From: Methylotenera sp. G11 | Lineage (GTDB): Bacteria; Pseudomonadota; Gammaproteobacteria; Burkholderiales; Methylophilaceae | Assembly: GCF_000799735.1 (NCBI RefSeq) | Contig: NZ_JUHH01000001.1 | Location: 1,922,001 to 1,986,000, forward strand | Direction of reading: 5' to 3' | Length of the DNA: 64,000 nt | Shown: positions 37,048 to 44,127 of the stretch, piece by piece | Layout: each line of letters opens with the position of its first letter | Position numbering within the stretch: position 1 is the first letter of the stretch | The notes under the pieces: model-generated | Database searches by the model: none | The model's input: the letters and a program-made list of their open reading frames with translations, nothing else | What the model was told of the DNA's origin: nothing | Program-made: the position numbers and the translations under genes

Positions 37048-37368
37048 ATGAGTTGGGCTATTCTGGTTGCAGCCGGGCTGCTGGAAGTCGTATGGGCAGT
37101 AGGTTTGAAGTACACGTACGGTTTTACGAAATTCTGGCCGACATGCGGTACAGTGCTGGCCATGGTACTGAGTGTAGGGCTGCTGGGCGTTGCAATGAAA
37201 TCACTGCCGGTGGGCACCGCCTATGCTGTTTGGGTTGGAATCGGCGCAATCGGCACCGCAATCTGCGGCATATTCTTATTTTCCGAAGCCGTTAACGCTG
37301 GCAGGGTGCTGAGTCTGGCGCTCATTTTTGCCGGAATTATCGGTTTGAAGCTGTCTACGCCAATATAA
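37048..37368 (+). CDS. gdx: Guanidinium exporter Gdx (SugE-type SMR transporter)
   Basis: 106 residues, four membrane helices. [21 protein letters not shown] holds the essential Glu of the small multidrug resistance family (here Glu13), and the sequence agrees with SugE/Gdx rather than EmrE. It exchanges guanidinium for protons across the inner membrane as a dimer. The guanidine-II riboswitch just upstream supports the substrate assignment. Confidence 0.93.
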   Translation: MSWAILVAAGLLEVVWAVGLKYTYGFTKFWPTCGTVLAMVLSVGLLGVAMKSLPVGTAYAVWVGIGAIGTAICGIFLFSEAVNAGRVLSLALIFAGIIGLKLSTPI

Positions 37369-37425
37369 GGTTTTGTTAAGGGTTAAGGGGGATGGTCTAC
37401 CAAGCCCCCTTATGGACAGTCAGAC

Positions 37426-37752
37426 CTATATGGAATGGTGCAGCACCAGCTGGTCCAACCTTTGTGCCAGCGCAGGCGCAATAGGCTCCGGGCTTTCACA
37501 TAAGCCAATAATCAAGGTGCAATTGTCAGATGTGGATTCATTGATCTGGTCAAGCACATCATGCGCAGTATCCCCCAGTAAATCCAGATCCATAATGATG
37601 GACTCAGGCTGCCGGTCTTTCAGCCATGCCATAGCGTCATGCCGGTGTGCTACATGCCATATCGTGTATTCATCGCTCATTTTGTGGATGATATTGTCGC
37701 TTATGGCAGCGTCTGCGCATATTAATAATAAATTACTCATCAGTGGTATCAA
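37426..37752 (-). CDS. Response-regulator-receiver-like hypothetical protein (108 residues)
   Basis: The fold pattern looks like a small receiver domain: LLLICADAA at the start, IIMDLDLLGD where a phospho-acceptor Asp would sit, and LIIGLCESPEP near the Thr/Ser switch position. No output domain is attached. A second protein of this sort is encoded 136 bp upstream on the same strand. Start could be 37752 (TGAGG just upstream) or 37740. Confidence 0.55.
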   Translation of the reverse strand: MIPLMSNLLLICADAAISDNIIHKMSDEYTIWHVAHRHDAMAWLKDRQPESIIMDLDLLGDTAHDVLDQINESTSDNCTLIIGLCESPEPIAPALAQRLDQLVLHHSI

Positions 37753-37788
37753 TGCCTCATCAAATCGTTTGTGTGTTCATGGCTGTGG

Positions 37789-37875
37789 CGATTAAAAACC
37801 AGTGAGCCCGGTTCCGGGTTTTTAATCGCAAATGGCACCATAGCCGGAGCGGCCTTAGGCTGCATCCGGCCATGG
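37789..37875. terminator. Two intergenic hairpins between the receiver-like genes
   Basis: CGATTAAAAACC (37789-37800) pairs perfectly with GGTTTTTAATCG (37817-37828), with an inner CCCGG/CCGGG stem. A second hairpin is formed by CCATAGCCGGA (from about 37838) and TCCGGCCATGG (to about 37875). They follow the stop of the minus-strand gene at 37889; the first may terminate it. Confidence 0.55.
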
Positions 37876-37888
37876 TGATTAAAGGGGT

Positions 37889-38287
37889 TTATCGGGGAGC
37901 GGGAACGGAGCCCGTTTCAAAAAGAATAATATCTTCTATGGCGCGCTGTGCATTTTGCGGGTGCATGGCGGCGTTAAAAACTTTTTTGGCGTGTTTAACC
38001 CAATTGTCGAATATCGGTTCATATTCACCTTTGAATATCAGGTAAAGCGGCGTGTTCCTGGCAAAGTTTTTGATGAAGGCGTCCATTTCTTCGCTTAAGC
38101 CGCCAAACCAGATCAAATCCGTATCAACAACCAGTATCGTGCAACATTTATCCAGCAGGAATTCGCTGCCCCGCTTCAGCATTGCCAGCAGGCTGATGCC
38201 TTCCGTTGTCCATCCGATGTTTCTGAAGCTGGTATCCAGCTGATTGGTCAAGTTAAGTTCATCAGAAATAATCAGTGCTTTAGACAT
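37889..38287 (-). CDS. Receiver-like hypothetical protein (132 residues)
   Basis: Not assigned to a family. ALIISDELNLTNQLDTSF at the start and ILVVDTDLIWFGGLSEEMDAFI look like strands 1 and 3 of a receiver fold, with Asp at the expected place, and LYLIFKGE resembles strand 4. AAAGGATCG before ATG is a good ribosome site. Similar architecture to the next gene on this strand, so the two may form a small signalling pair. Confidence 0.6.
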   Translation of the reverse strand: MSKALIISDELNLTNQLDTSFRNIGWTTEGISLLAMLKRGSEFLLDKCCTILVVDTDLIWFGGLSEEMDAFIKNFARNTPLYLIFKGEYEPIFDNWVKHAKKVFNAAMHPQNAQRAIEDIILFETGSVPAPR

Positions 38288-38363
38288 ATCGATCCTTTTT
38301 TAAATAAAACATAAAACGCTGCATCACGTTATTGGATGCATACCGATCCCCTTGTATATATTT

Positions 38364-38398
38364 TTGTACAAATGTATTTATATACTATTGTACAAATG
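38364..38398. promoter_or_regulatory. Two TTGTACAAATG repeats
   Basis: TTGTACAAATG occurs at 38364-38374 and 38388-38398, 24 bp apart; each contains the palindrome TTGTACAA. They lie in the 289-bp divergent region between the receiver-like gene and the MarR gene. A MarR operator is possible. Confidence 0.5.
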
Positions 38399-38576
38399 CA
38401 TTCGTCGCAATACAATCAATCACGATCTGATGCAGCCTGAAACTGATGTGCCGCGGGCGTCATATCCGCAGAGTTCTGATATATCAAGTGTTGACCGGGG
38501 TTGCCATTGCACGGACGGCAGGATTGCATCGCAGCAGGTTTTATCCTAAGACGCACATTAAGAAATTAAATTCATT

Positions 38577-39068
38577 ATGAATAAAATCCAAGGCAGTGCC
38601 AGCCCCAGAAATTCAGCACTTGATGTACTGAAATTGTTTCGAATCATATTCAAGTCGGCCAACCGTCATTTTCATGAGATCGAGAAAGTTGCCGGTGTCG
38701 GCGGAGCATCATTGTGGGCGCTGGCCGAGGTAGCGGAGACCGACAAATTGACCGTGACCGAGCTGGCAAACCGCATGTCGATCCACCAGTCTACCGCCAG
38801 CAATCTGCTGGACAAGCTGGGGTCAGAGGGATATATCGAAAAGGTCAAGAGCACCAGTGACCGCAGGGTGGTTCATGTCATGCTCACGGAGCAAGGCCGC
38901 GCCACCCTGGAAAAAGCGCCGCTGCCACATCGCGGTATGCTGCCGGATGCCCTCATGCGTCTTAGTCCGACAACCCTGGCGGAGCTGAACCAGCACTTGC
39001 TTGCGCTAGTTGCCGGCATGGAAGGTACGCAGGCCGGCGCGGCATTTGAACCTTTGGGTAAGGCTTGA
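38577..39068 (+). CDS. MarR-family transcriptional regulator
   Basis: 163 residues with a MarR winged helix: LTVTELANRMSIHQSTASNLLDKLGSEGYIEKVKSTSDRRVVHVMLTEQG. The ligand is unknown. Divergent from the receiver-like gene; no obvious transporter target is adjacent. The C-terminal tail (about 20 residues) is not conserved in my view. Confidence 0.9.
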   Translation: MNKIQGSASPRNSALDVLKLFRIIFKSANRHFHEIEKVAGVGGASLWALAEVAETDKLTVTELANRMSIHQSTASNLLDKLGSEGYIEKVKSTSDRRVVHVMLTEQGRATLEKAPLPHRGMLPDALMRLSPTTLAELNQHLLALVAGMEGTQAGAAFEPLGKA

Positions 39069-39261
39069 GGGTTAGCGCAGCGGCTGTTTCGGCATATAGC
39101 GAAAGCATCGCGGAGCCAGTCAGTATCCGGCCAGGGCCTGCCTTCCACAGTTTCTGTGGATAACGCTGTGGGGTGCATGGGGAAACAGGCGCTAAGCTAC
39201 TGGTACGTTTAAGAAAGTCCGGATGGGGGAAACTTTAAGCAAAGCTGGCGCGGCATCAAAC

Positions 39262-39289
39262 AAAAAAGCCCGGCAAGTGCCAGGCTTTT
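39262..39289 (-). terminator. Intrinsic terminator of pqqA
   Basis: On the minus strand AAAAGCCTGGC-ACTT-GCCGGGCTTTTTTG: a stem with one mismatch followed by a T-run, 20 bp after the pqqA stop. Confidence 0.85.
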
Positions 39290-39308
39290 GATAGTACGTG
39301 AACAATAA

Positions 39309-39380
39309 TTATTTGTTCATTACGTACATGGTCACTTCGAAACCGAAGCGCATTTCAGTCGCTGCTGGTTTTGTCCACAT
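39309..39380 (-). CDS. pqqA: PQQ precursor peptide PqqA
   Basis: A 23-codon gene encoding [23 protein letters not shown]. The E-V-T-M-Y block supplies the Glu (residue 15) and Tyr (residue 19) that PqqE and the rest of the pathway crosslink to make pyrroloquinoline quinone, the cofactor of methanol dehydrogenase. AAGGAG lies before ATG and a terminator follows. No pqqBCDE is next to it, so it is a stand-alone, separately expressed precursor gene, as some methylotrophs have. Confidence 0.95.
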   Translation of the reverse strand: MWTKPAATEMRFGFEVTMYVMNK

Positions 39381-39399
39381 AATATTCTCCTTGCTGTTG

Positions 39400-39418
39400 A
39401 CCTGTTACAACGACAGGT
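39400..39418 (-). promoter_or_regulatory. Inverted repeat upstream of pqqA
   Basis: ACCTGT-N7-ACAGGT lies 20 bp before the pqqA start. It could be an operator or a leader hairpin. Confidence 0.45.
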
Positions 39419-39612
39419 TGTCGTGTATGTATGACTGCATTATGAACTTCATGTTCTCAGCGGCACTATTGCCGATCATGAATGCAGGCTAAGTAAAATC
39501 ATTAAACAGCGGATGGGTATACTGCTGGTTCCTGCATTGGGCTTTAAGCCATGGCATCCGTCTGATTGCGGTGTATGATGAATGGTCTGGTTTAAATGTG
39601 GGGAATGTTGAA

Positions 39613-40227
39613 ATGGCCGATTGCTGTGAGAATAAAGCCTGCGCACTGGAAGCCATGAAAGTGAAACAGTCTAAAATTCTAAAGATTGTATTGCTGATCA
39701 ATATCTTTCTGTTCTGCCTGACGGCTTTTTACGGCTGGGCTGCAAACTCAACCGGCCTGATGTCCGAGAGCATTGATGATTTTGGTGATGCTGTCACATA
39801 TGCATTAAGTTTATATGTCGTATATAAAAGCAATCAGGTGAAAGCAAAGGTTGCCTTTGTTAAAGGCTGCCTGATACTGCTGGGTGCGCTTTTCGTGTTA
39901 AGCCAGGTTGTGCTGCACCTGATTGATAACACGGTACCTGTTTTTGAAACGATGGGTGCTGTTGCATTCGTCGCGTTGCTGCTGAACTTCAGCTGTTATT
40001 TTTTGCTTACAAAATACCGGGAACAGGACATCAATATGCGTTCTGTCTGGGAATGCTCCAGAAACGATATATTGAATAATGTTGCCATCATGGTTGCTTC
40101 AATCCTGGTATGGATCACGAACCTGGGGTGGGCTGACATCGCAGTGGGATTGGTGTTGTCAGTGATGCTGCTTGGCTCATCTTTCAGGGTTTTGAAAGCC
40201 TCTTATTCCCAGATGCGCTCTAAGTAA
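39613..40227 (+). CDS. Cation diffusion facilitator-like transporter
   Basis: About 204 residues with six hydrophobic helices. The helix 2 pattern TGLMSESIDDFGDAVTYALSLY corresponds to the CDF metal site (usually HxxxD; the His is Asp here), and helix 5 has CSRNDILNNVAIM. It lacks the cytoplasmic C-terminal domain of longer CDFs. A Cys-rich start (DCCENKAC) might bind metal. Likely exports a divalent metal; which one is not clear. ATG 39613 is chosen over 39571 because the former has GGGGAA upstream. Confidence 0.75.
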   Translation: MADCCENKACALEAMKVKQSKILKIVLLINIFLFCLTAFYGWAANSTGLMSESIDDFGDAVTYALSLYVVYKSNQVKAKVAFVKGCLILLGALFVLSQVVLHLIDNTVPVFETMGAVAFVALLLNFSCYFLLTKYREQDINMRSVWECSRNDILNNVAIMVASILVWITNLGWADIAVGLVLSVMLLGSSFRVLKASYSQMRSK

Positions 40228-40240
40228 GCGCTTGCTATCT

Positions 40241-41026
40241 TCAGGACTGCTTATTTAACTGGCCAGGCAGTTCTGCAACTGAATCAATCGTGAGGTCCGG
40301 AATTACGGCAGATTGCTCAGCGTAGCTTTGGCGGTACTTGCCGGTTCTGACCAGGATCCCTTTCAGGCCGGCATTCTGCGCACCTCCGATGTCCACATCG
40401 ATATCGTCGCCTACCATGGCAACCTCGTGCGCATTCAGCCCCATATGGTTCAAAGCGATCTGGAAAAAATCGATAGAAGGTTTTCCGATAATCATGGCTT
40501 TCGTGCCGCTGGCGTATTCCAGGCCATCGATAAATCCGCCGATATCCATTTGCAGGCCATGCTCGGTCTGCCAGAAGCGGTTTTTATGGATGGCAATCAG
40601 TTTTGCGCCGCGCACCAGGCAGCTGAAAACTTCATTGAGCAGCTGGTAAGACCAGGCATCGCCAATATCGCCTACGATGATGTGGTCTGCTTCCGTGTCA
40701 GATTGGCGGAATCCGCCAAAATCTTTTTTTACGTCATCTGCCAGTAAAAAACGGCAGACCGGGTCTTTAAGCCCCTTGAGGTAAAGCTGGGTGGCCTGAG
40801 GGGCGCTGATGATCTCATGTTCGGGAATGGCGAAACCGAGCCGGCTGATTTTCTGATGCAGGGATGAAAGTGATAAGGTGCTGGTATTGGTAACAAAGCG
40901 GCATGGAATGCCGCTGGCCCGTATATCTGCAATCGCCTGGATGGCTCCTTCAATCGGGGTAGAGCTAACAAAGAGTACACCATCCAGGTCGAATAGAATG
41001 CCTTTGACAGCGGGTAGCGTGTTCAT
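40241..41026 (-). CDS. HAD-IIA family phosphatase (NagD/LHPP-like)
   Basis: 261 residues. The HAD nucleophile motif FDLDGVLFVSSTPIEGA, FVTNTSTLS (motif II), GKPSIDFF (Lys) and MVGDDIDVDIGGAQNAG (motif IV) are all present, with the C2 cap of the IIA class between. Substrate unknown. ATG 41026 is preferred to 41059 because AGGAG lies upstream of it. Confidence 0.9.
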   Translation of the reverse strand: MNTLPAVKGILFDLDGVLFVSSTPIEGAIQAIADIRASGIPCRFVTNTSTLSLSSLHQKISRLGFAIPEHEIISAPQATQLYLKGLKDPVCRFLLADDVKKDFGGFRQSDTEADHIIVGDIGDAWSYQLLNEVFSCLVRGAKLIAIHKNRFWQTEHGLQMDIGGFIDGLEYASGTKAMIIGKPSIDFFQIALNHMGLNAHEVAMVGDDIDVDIGGAQNAGLKGILVRTGKYRQSYAEQSAVIPDLTIDSVAELPGQLNKQS

Positions 41027-41240
41027 TTTGGCTTCTCCTGTAGCACGGATACAGTTCAAATTATAAAGCTGCCTGACTGAAATAGGACAGCTTTACGCGG
41101 CGCTTGTTGCAGAATTTAGTTTGGCTTTGATTTGTTCCGGTTCTGCTTTGCCGGAAGTTTATATGCAGATGCAATCATCATGGACAGCAAACAAATGATC
41201 GCTTAAAGTCTTAAATAGCACACTTTATGAATAATTTAGG

Positions 41241-41281
41241 TATAATGCGCACCCAGTTAAGTACATCAGTCCAGTACTTAA
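41241..41281 (+). promoter_or_regulatory. tRNA-Thr promoter -10 and leader inverted repeat
   Basis: A TATAAT at 41241-41246 should be the -10. TTAAGTAC (41257-41264) and GTACTTAA (41274-41281) form a perfect 8-bp inverted repeat in the leader, 10 bp before the tRNA; it may be a processing signal. Confidence 0.6.
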
Positions 41282-41291
41282 TCAGTACCCT

Positions 41292-41367
41292 GCCGGATTA
41301 GCTCAGTTGGTAGAGCAGCGCACTTGTAATGCGAAGGTCGTCAGTTCGATTCCGACATCCGGCACCA
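41292..41367 (+). tRNA. tRNA-Thr (anticodon UGU)
   Basis: 76 nt with encoded CCA. GCCGGAT pairs with ATCCGGC; the D arm GCTCAGTTGGTAGAGC and T arm TCAGTTCGATTCCGA are standard; the anticodon loop CTTGTAA gives UGU. Confidence 0.97.
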
Positions 41368-41490
41368 TCTTTTTTACCTCCCTTGAATATCGTTCTGGAT
41401 ATGCAGTTTCTGGATAGCAGTCTAAAGTACCGGATACAAGCCGCAGACATTGACTTCGGCCAGGTTGCGGCACACTGGTAAGCATTCGCC

Positions 41491-41955
41491 ATGTCTTTAT
41501 CGCTACCCTCAGGCATGACAAAAGCGCTTTCGCTCAAACAGCCTTATGCATGGCTGATTGCCAATGGCTATCAGCTGGTGGATGACCGCAGCTGGGGCAC
41601 CCAGTATCGCGGGCCGATTCTGATCCATGCCAGCAAAGGCCTCTATGAAGAGTATTACCGCTACATCAAAACCCATACGGATGTTCCTATCCCTGACCGG
41701 GATAAGCTCGGCCTCGGTGGCGTGGTCGGCATCGCCAACCTGGTGCTTTGCTGCCGCCCCGGCGAGCTGCCGCAAGGCATCAGCCGTGAGCAGCGCGTGC
41801 ACTTCGGCGGTGTGCATCAGGAGTATTTCGGTTTCCTGTTTGAGAAGGCCAGGCCGCTGCCGCTGATGCCATGTCCGGGAAAGCTGGGAATTTTCGAGAT
41901 TGACCTGCCTGCCTTATTGGCCGCACCGCCAGCCGCGCAGGCGGACCTGTTTTAG
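41491..41955 (+). CDS. ASCH-domain protein
   Basis: 154 residues (146 from ATG 41515). MTKALSLKQPYAWLIANGYQLVDDRSWGTQYRGPILIHASKG is the start of an ASCH domain, a beta-barrel fold thought to bind RNA or modified nucleobases. A short variable region and VVGIANLV complete it. Free-standing; its role is unknown. Confidence 0.85.
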   Translation: MSLSLPSGMTKALSLKQPYAWLIANGYQLVDDRSWGTQYRGPILIHASKGLYEEYYRYIKTHTDVPIPDRDKLGLGGVVGIANLVLCCRPGELPQGISREQRVHFGGVHQEYFGFLFEKARPLPLMPCPGKLGIFEIDLPALLAAPPAAQADLF

Positions 41956-42132
41956 GCCCGCAGCTGCAGCCTGGTATGCAGAGTGCCTGCCAGGCGTTTG
42001 CAAGCGATTGATTCTTGGCAGTAGTTTTATTATTCCGCCAGGATTTTACTACGTGTCAGACCGTACATACTTGCGACTGCCTTTAATCCATACTTATGTG
42101 TGTTTACACATTCTGATATGGAGTAAATCGCT

Positions 42133-42468
42133 ATGAATAATGTCGACTTACATGATAAAGGGAATAGCCCCGCTAGCGCCGGGCAGCAACTGGTGGCCGA
42201 TCTCAATGTGGTACTGTCGGATGTGGATGCCTTGATCAGGGCTACCGCTCACCAGCGCGGAGCCGAGATAGTGAAAGTGCGGACTAAGGCGTCGGATACC
42301 GTAGATACGATTAAAGCCAGGATGGCTGATGCAGAAACTGCGTTTTTCAATAAAGGCAGGCAAGTATCGAGAATGGCGGATGATTACGTGCGGGAAAGCC
42401 CGTGGCGGAATCTGGGCATCGTTGCCGGCGTGGGTTTACTGATCGGGCTCTTGATCGGTCGGCGCTAA
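42133..42468 (+). CDS. DUF883 family (ElaB/YqjD-like) membrane-anchored protein
   Basis: 111 residues. A helical coiled-coil-prone body (VLSDVDALIRATAHQRGAEI onward) ends in WRNLGIVAGVGLLIGLLIGRR, the C-terminal membrane anchor with the double glycine and RR end typical of ElaB/YqjD. Such proteins bind ribosomes at the membrane in stationary phase in E. coli. Followed by a putative lipoprotein. Confidence 0.88.
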   Translation: MNNVDLHDKGNSPASAGQQLVADLNVVLSDVDALIRATAHQRGAEIVKVRTKASDTVDTIKARMADAETAFFNKGRQVSRMADDYVRESPWRNLGIVAGVGLLIGLLIGRR

Positions 42469-42526
42469 CGCGGGTTTCAGCATCTGCGCCAAGACGGCAA
42501 AAGCCGATGTTAAATAGGAGCAAAAA

Positions 42527-43159
42527 ATGCGCTATTTATTGATTGTATTATCTTTATTTTTCGGTGTGGCGACCTCGTCGTGCGTCAGTACCTACCCCCC
42601 GGATCGTGTCTCAGTCAGTGTAGGTATCAATGTACCGGTGTTTCCGCATCTTGTTCTGGTACCGGGCTACCCTGTTTACTATGACCCGGGGATTAGCCTG
42701 AATTATTTCTTTTATGACGGTTTGTACTGGGTGTTTTCCGGTGACCGCTGGTATGCAAGCAGCTGGTACAACGGGCCATGGGGGTATGTAGAGCATTATC
42801 GCGTGCCTTTGTATGTGCTGCGTGTCCCGGTGCGTTACTACCGTCAACCGCCACCTTATTTCCGCGGCTGGCGTGCAGATGCTTCGCCTCGCTGGGATGA
42901 GCGCTGGGGACGTGACTGGGAGCGCAGGCATATTGCCCCTGACCAATGGAACCAGCGTAATGCGCCGGAACCGGCGCCTATTCCTGGTTATCAGCGGCAA
43001 TACTCCGGCGACCGCTATCCGCGAGAGGATGAACGTCAGCACTCGATCCGTGATGAGAACTATCGTTACCAGCCACGCGAGCCCATTACGCAGGAGCGCT
43101 TCAGGCAGCCGGGCAAGGGTCGTGACAGGGGTGATGGCGGGCGTTGGCAAGACCGTTAG
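42527..43159 (+). CDS. Putative envelope lipoprotein, Tyr/Trp/Arg-rich
   Basis: 210 residues with a hydrophobic start and a Cys at residue 19 (VATSSC), a weak lipobox. The middle is rich in Tyr, Trp and Gly (YWVFSGDRWYASSWYNGPW), similar to YXWGXW-type envelope proteins, and the end is Arg/Asp-rich and disordered. Function unknown. Confidence 0.7.
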   Translation: MRYLLIVLSLFFGVATSSCVSTYPPDRVSVSVGINVPVFPHLVLVPGYPVYYDPGISLNYFFYDGLYWVFSGDRWYASSWYNGPWGYVEHYRVPLYVLRVPVRYYRQPPPYFRGWRADASPRWDERWGRDWERRHIAPDQWNQRNAPEPAPIPGYQRQYSGDRYPREDERQHSIRDENYRYQPREPITQERFRQPGKGRDRGDGGRWQDR

Positions 43160-43314
43160 CGGTCAATGACTCTATGCCGGGGTGTCTGCGGGCAACCCGG
43201 CAACAGGTTTAATTTACGCGCGAACCAATTCTGCAAGCCATATGCCTGTAGAATCACTGATAGCACCTATGCCGTTTCCCGCCGGGAAACCGCTGAATCA
43301 TTAACAGACCCTGC

Positions 43315-43536
43315 ATGAAACCTGAAGACCTACAGCTTTTAGTCAGCTATGCAATGCCTTATGGTAAATATAAAGGCAGGCTGCTTGCCGACCTCCCCGG
43401 GCAGTACCTGAACTGGTTCGCGCGCGAAGGTTTTCCTGCGGGTGAGCTTGGCAGGCTGCTGGCGCTGATGCAGGAAATCGATCATAACGGGTTATCGCAT
43501 CTGCTTGAACCCTTGCGCGCCAGAACTGTCACCTGA
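43315..43536 (+). CDS. DUF3820 family protein
   Basis: 73 residues. MPYGKYKGRLLADLPGQYLNWFAREGFPAGELGRLL is the DUF3820 signature. It is sometimes a domain of exonuclease-like proteins; alone it has no assigned role. Confidence 0.85.
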   Translation: MKPEDLQLLVSYAMPYGKYKGRLLADLPGQYLNWFAREGFPAGELGRLLALMQEIDHNGLSHLLEPLRARTVT

Positions 43537-43657
43537 GTGTCATCAAACTTTTTTATCGTTGAAATAGAATATCTGATACGGTAATTTTCTCGATAAGATA
43601 TACTGTTTTCTATTTTAAAGAATCGAAATTAATTTTTGGATTGCGAGGCCACTCATC

Positions 43658-44116
43658 ATGATTACCTTAAATATCAATGGTAAAGAAGAACAACTCGATG
43701 CACCGGAAGACATGCCTATTTTATGGGCACTGCGCGACATCGTCCATCTGACAGGTACCAAATTTGGCTGCGGAATGGCGCAGTGCGGCGCGTGTACCGT
43801 GCATCTGGATGGTCAGCCCATACGCTCATGCATTACGCCGGTTGCTGCGGCAGCGGGTAAAAAAATCACCACGATAGAGGATATCCACAATGACAAAGTC
43901 GGCCAGGCCGTGCAGGAGGCGTGGGGCGAGGTCGACGTAGTGCAATGCGGCTATTGCCAGTCAGGCCAGATCATGGCTGCGACCGCGTTGCTGACTGCCA
44001 ACAAGAATCCGACAGATGCAGACATTGATGCCGCCATGAGCGGTAATATCTGCCGTTGCGGTACCTACCCGCGTATTCGTGCTGCCATTCATGAAGCAGC
44101 AAGCAAATTAGCTTAA
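43658..44116 (+). CDS. (2Fe-2S) subunit of a molybdenum hydroxylase (IorA-like)
   Basis: 152 residues. The plant-type cluster is in [21 protein letters not shown] and the second, helical cluster in CGYCQSGQ plus CRCGTY. This small subunit passes electrons from the molybdenum centre. The large subunit starts 12 nt downstream. In isoquinoline 1-oxidoreductase-like enzymes there is no FAD subunit, and none is seen here. Confidence 0.92.
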   Translation: MITLNINGKEEQLDAPEDMPILWALRDIVHLTGTKFGCGMAQCGACTVHLDGQPIRSCITPVAAAAGKKITTIEDIHNDKVGQAVQEAWGEVDVVQCGYCQSGQIMAATALLTANKNPTDADIDAAMSGNICRCGTYPRIRAAIHEAASKLA

Positions 44117-44127
44117 GGAGCCCAACC

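Noticed and set aside
38352-38549. 65-residue frame over the divergent MarR promoter region
   Set aside because: Built from repeated AT-rich promoter sequence, with no protein-like pattern.
41298-41537. Minus-strand frames over tRNA-Thr
   Set aside because: Antisense to the tRNA; no independent support.
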